The notes under the pieces are model-generated. The model was not told the DNA's origin and ran no database searches. It saw nothing but the letters and a program-made list of their open reading frames with translations. Source: Pararcticibacter amylolyticus (GTDB taxonomy: Bacteria > Bacteroidota > Bacteroidia > Sphingobacteriales > Sphingobacteriaceae). From it: a stretch of 64,000 nt of DNA. Positions 7,994 through 17,717 of this stretch are shown piece after piece (positions within the stretch are counted from its first letter, which is position 1; every line of letters starts with the position of its first letter). The stretch lies in the NCBI RefSeq assembly GCF_003130405.1, contig NZ_QEAS01000005.1, forward strand, positions 219,318-283,317, given 5' to 3'. A program made the position numbers and the translations under genes.

Positions 7994-10860
7994 TAAAAAG
8001 AAGTCCTTATACCCAGATTAAAGAACCGGGTCTGTGGTTCCAGCCCTATATTCGTTTCCATTAGTTCGCGCTCGCGGGATATAACGAGGAGGTTATCACC
8101 CTGGACGTACAAGCTGAGTCCATGGATAAACGAATTTTTAAAAACATCCTGGTTAAAGTCGTAAGTAAGTTGTACCCTGTTCAGATCAAAGCGGTTTGTT
8201 TTATACATCCAGAAAGTGGAATTCCGGAAGTTGTTGCTGCTGTTTGTTGTCAGGCGCGGATAGGTTGCGTTACTCTTCGTGGATTCCGTCCAGCGGCCCC
8301 ACACTACATCTGAGTATTTTCCGGTGCCACCTACCCAGTAATAAGAACTGTTTTTAAAGCCGATCGCTCCCCTGTTACCCGAACCTAAAGCAAAAAATGT
8401 AAGGTTCTTCCATTTAACAGTAAGGTTTAACCCATAGGTAAATGGCGACGCTGCCCAGCCTGTATGTCCCAGATCTATCTGGTCCCTGCTGTCAATCAAA
8501 CCATCGTTGTTGATATCTTTGTACTTGATATCACCTGGCTTTACCGGACCGAATGTTTGTCTTGCATGATTGTCTATTTCAGCCTGGTTTTCGAAAAGGC
8601 CCTCGCTGATATATCCATAATATGCATCTAATGATCTTCCTGTCCTTGCAAGATAACTCTCCTCCGGAAGCTCATCCCTGCGTAACACCTTAGACGAATA
8701 GATCATTCCAACAAGCCCCAAAGAGTATTGCACTTGAGCAATGTTTTTGTTCAGGTTAACAGAAAAATCGAGACCAGACCGTTTGTCCTTATTGAAGTTA
8801 ATCCATGGCCGGAAATCACCTGAACCGGAAAAATAAGCAGGATATATGCTAACACCCCTGGCTAGTAGTCCGTCTGTAGTCTGAGAAAAGTAATTGACAT
8901 CAAGGCTTACCAGGTTTTTCCAGAGAGCGCCTTCCATGCCAACTCTGAATTCTTTACGCTTGACGAATGTGAGGTCCGGATTCTCTGCTTGTCCGGAGAG
9001 TGTTGTTCTCCCGCCTGCTACGCCGTCACGCCACTGATACCATCCCCCGAAGGTTGCAGTGTTGCTATAATAGCCCTGATATAGATAATGATCCACAGGT
9101 TCGCTGGTATTGTTGGCCCTGTAGCCAGTAATGTCTATGTCCTGATTAATAGATGCATAAGATGCCGTAATTTTCAGGTTGTCGACGAACGAAACGGTGT
9201 TTTTGAAAAATTCTTCGTCACTAACACGCCAGCCCAGTGTCACCGCTGGGGATAATGCGTTCCGCTTTCCTGGAGGAAGTTTAGCAGAGTGTATAAGTGC
9301 AGCAGAAAAATCGGCATAGTATTTTTTTTGATAATTGTAACCAGCCTGGAATCCGAGATTTGTATTTTTGAATGGCTGATAATCACTTCCTCCCTCGTTG
9401 TCGGGATCACTCGAGAATTGTCTCTTGTACCACCAACCCAGTAAAGCAGCCGTCACATTATGCTTTCCCGAAAAGTTGCGTTCATAGTTGAATTGGGATC
9501 TGACAGACATTGTCTGCGTGTAAGTAGACCTTCCTATAAATTCATTGGTTGAGTTCTTGTCCTCTCCAAATGGTTCCAGCGCCGTGATTAAATCCTGACC
9601 ATTGACAGTAGCCCAGGTAGGTCTGTATGTTCTGTAGGGAAGTTGATAGGCTTCTGAAAATACGGAGGTATAATCCATGCTGTTAGCTGTTGTAAATGAT
9701 AATCCTTCCAAAACCGATCTCAAATCAGCGGTTGCGTTCAAATTATACATGAATGTCCGGTTCCTGGTCTTAATATAGCCGGATGCCAGCATATCAGAAA
9801 AAACGTTAGTTGGATTAGTGCTTTGGCCGCCGAGAAGATATTTCCCGTCGATTATATGATTGCTCGTTTTAACAATGGCCTGTAGCTGGCTATTTTCAGG
9901 ATCGAGCATGCTGATAGGGATAAACGGAGAAAAACGGTTGAAATTGGGTGCTATTGTTGCTGCAGATGACCAAAAGCTGCCTCTTCCTGCGTAATTATTA
10001 GAAATAACCGCCACAGCATCTGCGGAGGCTTTCAGCCATTTAGCAATGTCCATATCCACGTTCCCCCGTACATTAAAAGCAAAATCATTGTTTTTCTTTT
10101 GTTCTCCGTACTTCATCAGGCTATTATTGTATGCCAATCCCAGGTTGGTATAATAGCGTGCATTTTTATCTCCGCCGGATATTTCTGTTGTAATGTCAGA
10201 TCTTGAATATGCTTTTTTAAGATACTCGGAACTGAAAAAATCGATATCCGGGTATCTGTAAGGGTTGGTGCCTGACCGCGTATTATCAATCGCCTCCTGA
10301 GTATACCCGGCACCACTTGTTGCTATTCCGTCATTCGTTAATGCTTCGTTATATAAGGTCATATAGTCAGCCGCGTTAAGATAATTGGGGTATGATTTTG
10401 GGACAAAAAGTCCCGTATTAGCCCTTACATCAATCGTCAGAGGTTTTATGCTTCCTCTTTTTGTAGTGATAAGTATGGCTCCCCTGGAAGCGCTGCTTCC
10501 ATACAATATTACCGAACTTGCCCCCTTCAGTACAGTGATGGATTCTACTTCAACCATGCGGATATCAGAGGCCCGGCGTGGTATTCCGTCTACCAGTATT
10601 AAAGGGGCTTGTCCCCAGATATTTCCGGTATAACCGCCTACAAAGCTTTGAAGGTTATCAAGGCTATACGTCCCATAACTCTTCTTTAACAGATCAGGAA
10701 CATTTACAATCGATATAGTACCGGTCAGATCCTCTCTGGCTATAGTACGAAAGGCAACATTTACAAGACTGTCTTGTTCTATCTGTGCGTGTAATCCTGT
10801 AAGTCCTGTAAAGAATGCTGCAATCAGAACAAAGCAGGTTTTTATATTTCTTTTCTTCAT
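7993..10860 (-). CDS. xusC: SusC-like TonB-dependent transporter lacking the carboxypeptidase-like domain, copy 1
   Basis: A 955-residue outer-membrane beta-barrel transporter: signal peptide 1-25, a short about 40-residue lead-in, plug domain (PLILVDGIPR, VEVESITVLKGASS, YGSSASRGAILITTKRG) and the SusC barrel ending in an aromatic strand (LGIRTSF). Unlike usual SusC proteins it has no N-terminal CarboxypepD-regulatory-like sandwich before the plug. The lead-in (VAFRTIAREDLTG...NLQSFVGGYTGNIWG) matches its paralogue at 29737-32667. It is the second SusC of a tandem SusC/D pair, as in the xus (xylan) cluster of Prevotella and Bacteroides. Substrate: xylo- or arabinoxylo-oligosaccharides by context. 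Confidence 0.93.
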   Translation of the reverse strand: MKKRNIKTCFVLIAAFFTGLTGLHAQIEQDSLVNVAFRTIAREDLTGTISIVNVPDLLKKSYGTYSLDNLQSFVGGYTGNIWGQAPLILVDGIPRRASDIRMVEVESITVLKGASSVILYGSSASRGAILITTKRGSIKPLTIDVRANTGLFVPKSYPNYLNAADYMTLYNEALTNDGIATSGAGYTQEAIDNTRSGTNPYRYPDIDFFSSEYLKKAYSRSDITTEISGGDKNARYYTNLGLAYNNSLMKYGEQKKNNDFAFNVRGNVDMDIAKWLKASADAVAVISNNYAGRGSFWSSAATIAPNFNRFSPFIPISMLDPENSQLQAIVKTSNHIIDGKYLLGGQSTNPTNVFSDMLASGYIKTRNRTFMYNLNATADLRSVLEGLSFTTANSMDYTSVFSEAYQLPYRTYRPTWATVNGQDLITALEPFGEDKNSTNEFIGRSTYTQTMSVRSQFNYERNFSGKHNVTAALLGWWYKRQFSSDPDNEGGSDYQPFKNTNLGFQAGYNYQKKYYADFSAALIHSAKLPPGKRNALSPAVTLGWRVSDEEFFKNTVSFVDNLKITASYASINQDIDITGYRANNTSEPVDHYLYQGYYSNTATFGGWYQWRDGVAGGRTTLSGQAENPDLTFVKRKEFRVGMEGALWKNLVSLDVNYFSQTTDGLLARGVSIYPAYFSGSGDFRPWINFNKDKRSGLDFSVNLNKNIAQVQYSLGLVGMIYSSKVLRRDELPEESYLARTGRSLDAYYGYISEGLFENQAEIDNHARQTFGPVKPGDIKYKDINNDGLIDSRDQIDLGHTGWAASPFTYGLNLTVKWKNLTFFALGSGNRGAIGFKNSSYYWVGGTGKYSDVVWGRWTESTKSNATYPRLTTNSSNNFRNSTFWMYKTNRFDLNRVQLTYDFNQDVFKNSFIHGLSLYVQGDNLLVISRERELMETNIGLEPQTRFFNLGIRTSF

Positions 10861-10876
10861 TTTGTTGACATATTGG

Positions 10877-12763
10877 TTACCAGCCCGGGTTTTGCTTAAA
10901 TTCCTTATACATATTCACGTCTTGTGTCCGAAACGGAAACCAGTAGTGCCGGTCTCCCAGCTGCCTTTCGAATAAAACTACTTCTCTAAGATTACGGACC
11001 TTTGCATTTACAGGGTCGGCATATACCTGGGCATTTGGAGTTGCGCGATCGAATTCAATAGCTGTCTTTAGAGTGTAAGGACGCTGAGTCAAAAGCAGCC
11101 ACCGGCGCAGGTCATTAAAACGATGTCCCTCAAAAGAGAGCTCAACCGCCCGTTCGCGACGAAGCTCCTGTAGAAAATCTGCGGTTGAACCGAGGTATTT
11201 TTCCGCAACCCCGGTAACTCCTGCGCGGTTACGGATTTTGTTTACTGCATCTGCTGCTGATAAATTGTAGCCAGGCGCCATACTTTGAGGACTCCCATAT
11301 CCCACTGCTGTGGCTTCAGCATATAATAAATACACGTCAGCCAGCCGCATTAAACTCATTACACAAGTGTTGTTATCTCTGTATCCATCAAACTCATTGG
11401 AAAGTTTGGATATATACTTGGCGAGAAGATACCCTGTCCACACCTTCTTATTGTCATCTGCTGTCCTGAATAGTCCGTTAGTAAAAAGGCTGGCGTATTG
11501 TCTGTACTCATTGTTGCCGACACTCTGAGCACGTACAACAGTTTTTTCTCCGTCGAACAGGATATCATTGTAGAAACGGGGATCGCGGTTTTTCCATGGA
11601 TATTCCGGATCGTAACCCGATTCTGGATCTTTCGTTGCAAGGTCTTTAATCGGAAGGCCGTTAGCCATCCCATAATAATTAACATAATTAGCGGTAGGAT
11701 AGACCTTGATTCCGGTTTGATTAATAGTGTTTGGGCGGTAATCATTTACCTGGTTATAACGCCAGCGACCGCTTGCTTCGGTCAAATTTTCCAAAAGAAT
11801 AGATTCCTTAAGCCCTGGTAGCTTACCCCCTGCATTCCACGTATAGAATACTTCTCTATACTGCGAAAATGATGCTAACTCATAACGTTTGGTTGATTCT
11901 ATTACATTAAGCGCCTCAGCAAAAACATCAGCTGCCTTTTTACAATATCCGGGATTGTAGTCACTGCTCCCTGTAGATTCCCTGTTCATCAAAGGACTTC
12001 CAGCCCATAAGTAATTTTTGCCAAGAAAAGCCAGGGCCATGATCCTATTGATCCGCTGGCTGTTCCTTCCTGTAGTTTGCTTTCCTGCTTGTGTCTGATC
12101 CCAGTCAACAGGAAGAAGTTCTGCAGCCTTTTGTAAGTCTTCTGCAACTTTATCTGCCGTTTGCTGATAGTTTAGCCGTGAAAGCTTAATGACCTGGTCG
12201 GTAGGCAGAACCTGGTCAATATAAGGTAGACCTCCCCAGTATTCCATTAAAACAAAATGGAAATATCCCCTGAAAAAATATAGCTGGCCGGCAATAAGAT
12301 TTTTTTCTTCCTGGGTTGCATCTGTAAGCTTATCGAGATTTGCAAGTCCCACGTTGGCCTTACGAATGCCGTACCATGAGAGCTGCCAAAGCCGGCCTTT
12401 TTTGAAGCGATCTGTATTAGAAGGATCTCCTCCGTCTGCCTTGAAGAAATTATAATAAGCACTCTCCCATGCCCGGTAGTCGCCCTGGTCAATAGCATAA
12501 GCTATTACCCTGGTTTCGCCCACCTGCCAAAATTCTTCCTCTCCCAGATTCCAGCTACTATGGTATTCATTCCCGGAGAGCATTGGAATACAATTATACA
12601 ATTCCTCAGTGAATCCCTGGAAGTTCCTGAAGTTCTTATAAGGATCCGTTTCGGCGATATCAGCTAGTGGAGATCTATCTAAATATTTCTTACATGAACT
12701 AAGTGTCAGGGTCGCCAGTAAAATGGCGAGCGGAACTAATATTTTTTTAAAGAGCTTCTTCAT
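10877..12763 (-). CDS. xusB: SusD/RagB-family lipoprotein (XusB-type), copy 1
   Basis: A 628-residue SusD-like lipoprotein (lipobox LSSC, C24) with SusD helices and a C-terminal LRRERAVELSFEGHRFNDLRRW signature. It follows the first SusC by 10 bases and precedes the second SusC by 16, so it lies in one operon. It binds glycan at the cell surface and acts as the lid of the XusA-type SusC. The conserved early segment NFRNFQGFTEELYNCI is shared with its paralogue at 32696-34594, which also has the same length within four residues. Confidence 0.93.
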   Translation of the reverse strand: MKKLFKKILVPLAILLATLTLSSCKKYLDRSPLADIAETDPYKNFRNFQGFTEELYNCIPMLSGNEYHSSWNLGEEEFWQVGETRVIAYAIDQGDYRAWESAYYNFFKADGGDPSNTDRFKKGRLWQLSWYGIRKANVGLANLDKLTDATQEEKNLIAGQLYFFRGYFHFVLMEYWGGLPYIDQVLPTDQVIKLSRLNYQQTADKVAEDLQKAAELLPVDWDQTQAGKQTTGRNSQRINRIMALAFLGKNYLWAGSPLMNRESTGSSDYNPGYCKKAADVFAEALNVIESTKRYELASFSQYREVFYTWNAGGKLPGLKESILLENLTEASGRWRYNQVNDYRPNTINQTGIKVYPTANYVNYYGMANGLPIKDLATKDPESGYDPEYPWKNRDPRFYNDILFDGEKTVVRAQSVGNNEYRQYASLFTNGLFRTADDNKKVWTGYLLAKYISKLSNEFDGYRDNNTCVMSLMRLADVYLLYAEATAVGYGSPQSMAPGYNLSAADAVNKIRNRAGVTGVAEKYLGSTADFLQELRRERAVELSFEGHRFNDLRRWLLLTQRPYTLKTAIEFDRATPNAQVYADPVNAKVRNLREVVLFERQLGDRHYWFPFRTQDVNMYKEFKQNPGW

Positions 12764-12773
12764 CCTTAGTAAT

Positions 12774-15700
12774 TTATAAGGTTATATCAATACCTAAATT
12801 GTAACGTCTCATAGTAGGGTAGGACCCTCCGGAGCCGAATGGGTCTGATCCAAAATTGGCCTCCCGGTCATCCGGCATCTTCGTCCACAACCACAAATTG
12901 TTCCCGTTTAAATAAACTCTGCAGTTCTTTAAACCAAGTTTATTTATATGTTTAGCTGGTAAATTATAGGCTATTTCTGCATTTTTTAAACGCCAGTAGG
13001 AGCCATCGTACAGGTATCTCGTTCCTGAAGCTCCGTCAGGATCGTTCGTTGTGAACCGTGACAGCGGAACTTCACCGCCCCCGTTTTCTAAATTAAAGAA
13101 AGGCCTTTCTACAAAAACGACATTGCTTTTCGCCTGAAAGTTAGGGAACGAAACCGGACGAGTTACGTTGTTTACTCCATAAAACTGCACAAACAAGCTT
13201 AGCCGCTTCCATTCAAAGCCAAGGCTTGCGTTATAGGTGTTCTGTGGAGTAGGAGTGTAACCGTATGGTGCTGAATCATTGACGTCAATAACCCCGTCTG
13301 CGTTAAAGTCAATAATATTATAATCTCCCGGAAGCTTGTTCTGGTTGTTTGAGGAACGGGTGGTACTTCCGAAAACATCATCCCAGCTTTCAAGGAATCC
13401 ATGATCAACATGAGTTCTTGTTTGGCCGATTGCGTACCCAGCTTGCTTCCGGTATGCAGGAGTGAGCTCAGGATCATCCCTGAAATTTGTGATATTAACA
13501 GCATGAGTTAAACTGGTATTGGCCCAAATGCGAATGTTTTTAAACGAATGGTTTAGTTTGAGCTCGAACTCGTAGCCCTTACTTGTTACTTCTCCAAGGT
13601 TTACTGTCGGAGCAAGACCACCAAAGCCATAAAAAGATGGAATAGCGCGGTCACTTCCGCCGATTATAATATCGGTCCTTTTGTCCTTGAAAATGTCTAC
13701 GGATCCCGAGATCTTTCCCTTCAGAAAACCATAATCAATACCTAAGTTTCGTTTTTCAACATTCTCCCAGGCGAGATTTGGATTCCCCAAAGCGGTTATA
13801 CGATAAAACGTGTATGGTGTATTCGCTGGAATGTCGCCCATTTGAGTGTTGCCCGAATAAGCATAAGCGTCTCTGAAAGGCCAGCGCGGAAGCCACGACG
13901 GGATACCATCATCTCCAATTTTTCCCCAGGAACCGCGAAGCTTCAATATGTCCACTAAGCCCAGGCTTTTTAGAAAATTTTCGTTACTGATCATCCATCC
14001 CGCTGACAGGGAGGGGAAAAATTTGAAGCGCTTTTCTGGCCCGAATTTTTCAGAACCATTATAAGCGCCGTTTGATTCAAAGAAGTACTTTAATTTATAG
14101 TTATAAGTTGCTCTGAATACCCAATCCTCTCTGAATGACGGGAACACGCCGCCTCTGGCCTGCCTCTGTCGTTGAAAAAGCCCCATTGCCGTGAGATCAT
14201 GGTCTCCAAAAGTCCGTGCATAATTTAACTGAAACTGATAATTGGTGTTCCGGTAGGTGAGGTCTTTATTTACCTCACCATTTGCAACTCCCCAGCTAAT
14301 TCTTTCGTTAAAATCGAACTGTGTGCCGGTATCTATTTTCTGCTCATAGGTGACCAGACCTGTTACAGGATTGATATATTTGCGTTGAGCTGGATTATTC
14401 CGGTCGTCAATTCCGCGCCTTCTTTCCTGGAATGTATTGTCCATAGAAAGACTCCCTCTAAAACTGAGACCTTTGGTAAGTACATCCAACTGTTGCTGGA
14501 GTATAAAATCTGTGGTCAACTGTGTGTTTGTTCGTTTCTCTAAACCCGAATAAGCAAGCCAGAATGCTGCGTTAGGCTGATCCTGGGCTGATGTTGCATA
14601 ATATCCATATGTTCCATCAGAATACCTTGCACGGAAGATGTCAGGAGATGTCCGGTAGGCCGAAGACCAGTATGCCACATCATTGTCTCCCATCTCATAA
14701 GGAACTTTCCGGACGCCGTTTGAACCAAACAACTTGGTAGAAAATTTAGTCGTTTTGGTGAGATTGAAATCCAGATTGCTTCTTATGTTAATACGGTTAT
14801 ATCCGAAGCCAGCTTCATAGCCACGGCCGTTTGCCATTGTTTTGAACAAATCACCTTCCTGGGTAAAGTCAAGACCGGCGAAATAATTGACAAATTTAGA
14901 TCCCCCAGATATATTAGCGGCAGTATTGTAAGACATTGCCCTATCTTTAAACAATTCCTTCACCCAATCAACATTGGGATACCTGTCCCAGTCCTCCACA
15001 CTCGTTGGGTTCCGGTATTTGTCTATTCTTTCCTTTGGTGTATACGCCGACCATGCATTAAGATCAGCCAGTGCTTCCCTTTCGAGGACCAGGTTCTTAA
15101 TCATCAGTGCATCATAGGAGTCGTATTTTTCGGGAAGCTTTGATGCTTCTTTTACTGTCATGTTAGAGCGTATCTGAATCTGTGCTTTTCCCGTTACCCC
15201 CCGTTTAGTGGTAACAAGGATAACTCCGTTTGCACCTCTAACACCGTAAACTGCGGTCGCGGAAGCATCTTTCAGTACAGAAACGCTTTCAACAGAAGAA
15301 ATATCGAGAGAGCCGAGTGGCCGTTCTATTCCATCCACCAGGATTAGTGGAGAACTATTATTCCACGAACTCTGACCCCGAATGAGAATCTGCGGGTCTT
15401 CATTGCCTGGCATACCGTTGGTGGATGACGTAACCACTCCCGGAAGGTTTCCGGTTAACGCCATTCCCAGATTGGTAACCCCTCCGGAACGTTCGAGCAC
15501 TTTTCCTGTTGTCTGCGTGATAGATCCAACAACGCTTTCCCTTTTTTGCTGTCCATACCCCACAACAACGACTTCTTTGAGAAGCTTTACATCGTCTTCG
15601 AGAACGATTCGGAGGGTAGTGTTGCCTGCAACTTTTACTTCTTTAGTTACCATACTAATAAAGGAGACGTGCAGGGTCACATTGTTATTCGGAACGATCA

Positions 15701-15908
15701 GGGTGAATTTTCCGGCCTGGTCTGTCATGGTACGCCTCGTATTGTCTCCTTTAACACCTACTGTGGCACCAGCTATTGGCTGGCCGTTTGTGTCTGTAAC
15801 AGTTCCTCTCAGTGTTATTCTGTTCTGTGCGTTAATGGTAAAAACACTGAGAAGCAGGAGCAAAATCAGATACGTAATCTTTTGAAATTGCTTTTTTTCA
15901 TTTTTCAT
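12774..15908 (-). CDS. xusA: SusC-like TonB-dependent transporter (XusA-type), copy 1
   Basis: A 1044-residue classical SusC: signal peptide 1-27, CarboxypepD-regulatory-like sandwich (about 30-112, starting RGTVTDTNGQPIAGATV), a TonB-box-like KEVVVVGYGQQK, plug (PLILVDGIERP, VESVSVLKDASATAVYGVRGANGVILVTTKRG) and a barrel ending in LGIDITL. It is the first gene of xus operon 1. The regulon promoter is at 16388-16452, giving a leader of about 480 nt, the longest here. It is paralogous to 34604-37786. It imports large xylan oligosaccharides using TonB energy; substrate is inferred from the tandem SusC/D-XusE architecture. Confidence 0.95.
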   Translation of the reverse strand: MKNEKKQFQKITYLILLLLLSVFTINAQNRITLRGTVTDTNGQPIAGATVGVKGDNTRRTMTDQAGKFTLIVPNNNVTLHVSFISMVTKEVKVAGNTTLRIVLEDDVKLLKEVVVVGYGQQKRESVVGSITQTTGKVLERSGGVTNLGMALTGNLPGVVTSSTNGMPGNEDPQILIRGQSSWNNSSPLILVDGIERPLGSLDISSVESVSVLKDASATAVYGVRGANGVILVTTKRGVTGKAQIQIRSNMTVKEASKLPEKYDSYDALMIKNLVLEREALADLNAWSAYTPKERIDKYRNPTSVEDWDRYPNVDWVKELFKDRAMSYNTAANISGGSKFVNYFAGLDFTQEGDLFKTMANGRGYEAGFGYNRINIRSNLDFNLTKTTKFSTKLFGSNGVRKVPYEMGDNDVAYWSSAYRTSPDIFRARYSDGTYGYYATSAQDQPNAAFWLAYSGLEKRTNTQLTTDFILQQQLDVLTKGLSFRGSLSMDNTFQERRRGIDDRNNPAQRKYINPVTGLVTYEQKIDTGTQFDFNERISWGVANGEVNKDLTYRNTNYQFQLNYARTFGDHDLTAMGLFQRQRQARGGVFPSFREDWVFRATYNYKLKYFFESNGAYNGSEKFGPEKRFKFFPSLSAGWMISNENFLKSLGLVDILKLRGSWGKIGDDGIPSWLPRWPFRDAYAYSGNTQMGDIPANTPYTFYRITALGNPNLAWENVEKRNLGIDYGFLKGKISGSVDIFKDKRTDIIIGGSDRAIPSFYGFGGLAPTVNLGEVTSKGYEFELKLNHSFKNIRIWANTSLTHAVNITNFRDDPELTPAYRKQAGYAIGQTRTHVDHGFLESWDDVFGSTTRSSNNQNKLPGDYNIIDFNADGVIDVNDSAPYGYTPTPQNTYNASLGFEWKRLSLFVQFYGVNNVTRPVSFPNFQAKSNVVFVERPFFNLENGGGEVPLSRFTTNDPDGASGTRYLYDGSYWRLKNAEIAYNLPAKHINKLGLKNCRVYLNGNNLWLWTKMPDDREANFGSDPFGSGGSYPTMRRYNLGIDITL

Positions 15909-16387
15909 TATTATCAGATTTATGAGAATAAATAAGTAATGCTTTAATAATTTGACGGGCGATGGCGTTCGGATGAAAGACCTGAAAGGTTTCCGTGCCC
16001 TAGCATCGGACTACGCTTCGTTTCTTATTAAGTATCTTTTTTCATGCAAGTAATTCTTGGTTAATTAAAATCAGGTTTATAGGTGCACTATTGCGCCCTT
16101 CTTGTGGTTAGTTAACCGATTATTAGAACAAGCCGTGTTTATGATGGCAGGCTATGACATGTAAGCAAAATGCTGGTTTAGCTATTTGAAAGAGTAATGT
16201 AGTTTTGTTTTCATACACACTAAAGTTTAATTACGCTGGTTTATTCTGGTTGGCAATTTTTATCGAAATGCCGAAAGTTATGTAGGTGCTTTCATTTTAA
16301 TTTTTTGAGGTTAAAGTCAGTTTTATTTAATTCAAAGTTTGACACAGACTCTTTTTCTGATGCTCCTGTTACCATCTTTGAACATCT
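15909..16387 (-). other. Long 5' leader of xus operon 1
   Basis: Roughly 480 nt between the -7 box and the xusA start, with no credible gene. It contains GTTATGTAGG at 16277-16286, repeated at 37987-37996 in the leader of xus operon 2 at a similar distance (about 102 versus 111 nt) from the -7 box. Function unknown; a structured leader or antisense-RNA target is possible. Confidence 0.4.
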
Positions 16388-16452
16388 CAAATTTATCTTT
16401 GGTCTCCTAAATAGAGTGATCTCCATGTCGAAAAAAGTAGTATAAATGTCAA
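16388..16452 (-). promoter_or_regulatory. Regulon promoter copy 2 (xus operon 1)
   Basis: Minus-strand reading: TTGACA (16452-16447), 15 nt, TCGACA (16431-16426), 30 nt, TAAATTTG (16395-16388), a perfect TAnnTTTG -7 box. Sequence between the half-sites is nearly identical to copy 3, as is GATCACTC (16421-16414) downstream of them, so this is the clearest pair in the window. Confidence 0.85.
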
Positions 16453-16771
16453 TTGTACACTATAAGAGATAGCATTCTCTCTGAATAAACGAAGTCGTTG
16501 CATCCCGTTCAGATTCAGTGAGAGCATAAATGATTGTTTTCGGCCGATCAGCAGTGCTTCTGGTGCATGCGGGTCTGGTTAAGTTCCCGAACCCATGCTG
16601 CCACTAATGAATATCCCTCTATAGAATATTTACTGTTAAACGGCACTAAGGGTGGATTTAATGTTTAGTATTTAGGATTAATCAAATTGATACAACGAAT
16701 CAAAGGAGCGACCGGTTATATCAGTATTCGGAATGTAATAGAACCAGATCTTAAAAATTATACGCGAAAGT
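16453..16771. other. Gene-free stretch upstream of xus promoter 1
   Basis: No gene is seen. A weak hairpin with bulges (GCATGC...GGGT with ACCCATGC, 16565-16597) may end the transcript of the 111-residue protein gene. Confidence 0.3.
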
Positions 16772-17107
16772 TTACCAACGCAGGCCGGCGCCTCCAGTAA
16801 CGTTGCCGTAAGCGATATAATGCAATGTCACCGTGTAGAATATTCCGGCATGTACGGAAGAATATTGAGCCTGATTAGTTGTTGTAAAACTATCAATAAG
16901 TTGACTCGTCTGATTGTTTAATATTGTACAGCTTCCCCAACCTTGATACCAGTAGCAGAAAAAAGATATCTCTGCCGCTCCATTAATATTTATCGTTTTT
17001 GTAACATCTGTGGGCCCAGAGGCCGTGACACCGTCAGAATAGTTGTATGCGAAACTGTTTGCAGATGCCGAAAAAATAACAAGGATAATTATTAATAACT
17101 TTTTCAT
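16772..17107 (-). CDS. Small secreted protein, paralogue A
   Basis: A 111-residue exported protein: Sec signal peptide 1-20 (ending SFA), mature part of about 90 residues with two Cys and a C-terminus GGAGLRW. It aligns with the 130-residue protein at 17325-17717: both have SFAY at the cleavage site, an ININ segment followed by EI-F-C, a LIDSF/LIDYF segment, an AG-Y stretch and a final LRW. That makes them a local duplicate pair. No domain I recognise; the pattern suggests a small beta-sandwich. A hairpin at 17233-17260 separates it from its paralogue, so it probably has its own promoter. It is not preceded by the regulon element. Confidence 0.68.
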   Translation of the reverse strand: MKKLLIIILVIFSASANSFAYNYSDGVTASGPTDVTKTININGAAEISFFCYWYQGWGSCTILNNQTSQLIDSFTTTNQAQYSSVHAGIFYTVTLHYIAYGNVTGGAGLRW

Positions 17108-17232
17108 TTTTTAGGAGTTAAAGATTTAAAAATTGATCTGGTTCTAATTTAATGTGCTTTATTGTAGTAAAGTTCGTACTGTGTAGTAAGTCAGCACTCT
17201 ATTTGCACGAGCGCATATTTACTGGTAAATAG

Positions 17233-17260
17233 AGCCGCCTCAGTTTCGATTGAGACGGCT
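17233..17260 (-). terminator. Hairpin between the two small secreted protein genes
   Basis: A 12-bp stem (17233-17244 with 17249-17260) with a TTCG loop and imperfect pairs at two positions. It lies about 65 nt past the stop at 17325. The T-tract (TTTTA) follows on the plus side; on the minus strand it is only TCTATTT. Confidence 0.6.
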
Positions 17261-17324
17261 TTTATACGCAACCGAAAATCATTTTGTTAAAGAGAATAAT
17301 TGGATAACACTATGAACTTTGTTG

Positions 17325-17717
17325 TTACCATCGTAACTCTGCTAGCCCTATTGCATTTGAGGCGCAGGAAATTTTTAGTTCCAGTGAGTACCAATAACCT
17401 GTAAAGGCTGCGTTTTTTCCGGCACTAAAAGGCGCATAAGGTATTCTTTCAAAATTGAAATAGTCTATCAGTGTTCCTCCATGTTTTAAATACGCGTAGG
17501 CACTGGAGGTTGAGGAAACACCGAGGGCGCCGCTGGTAAAATTACAGCGGAATTCAATCTCAGTATAGGAGTTTATGTTGATGATTTCAGTGTCTTCTGT
17601 TGGTGATCCACTGTTTGAGTCAGATGACGCTGCAAAAATTCCGACACCGTTTTCGTAAGCGAAGCTACTTGCGGCCCCACCCAAAAGCATAAAGAGTAAC
17701 AAGACGATTTTTTTCAT
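17325..17717 (-). CDS. Small secreted protein, paralogue B
   Basis: A 130-residue exported protein with signal peptide 1-20 (GGAASSFA) and two Cys in the mature part (EFRCNF, KISCAS). It ends LAELRW, matching GAGLRW of the 111-residue neighbour. Compared with that neighbour it has an extra Ser/Asp-rich segment after the signal peptide. The function is unknown. Position: between the STN-receptor operon and xus operon 1, on the same strand as both, with a 333-base gap upstream. Extracellular or surface-associated location is inferred from the signal peptide only. Confidence 0.68.
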   Translation of the reverse strand: MKKIVLLLFMLLGGAASSFAYENGVGIFAASSDSNSGSPTEDTEIININSYTEIEFRCNFTSGALGVSSTSSAYAYLKHGGTLIDYFNFERIPYAPFSAGKNAAFTGYWYSLELKISCASNAIGLAELRW

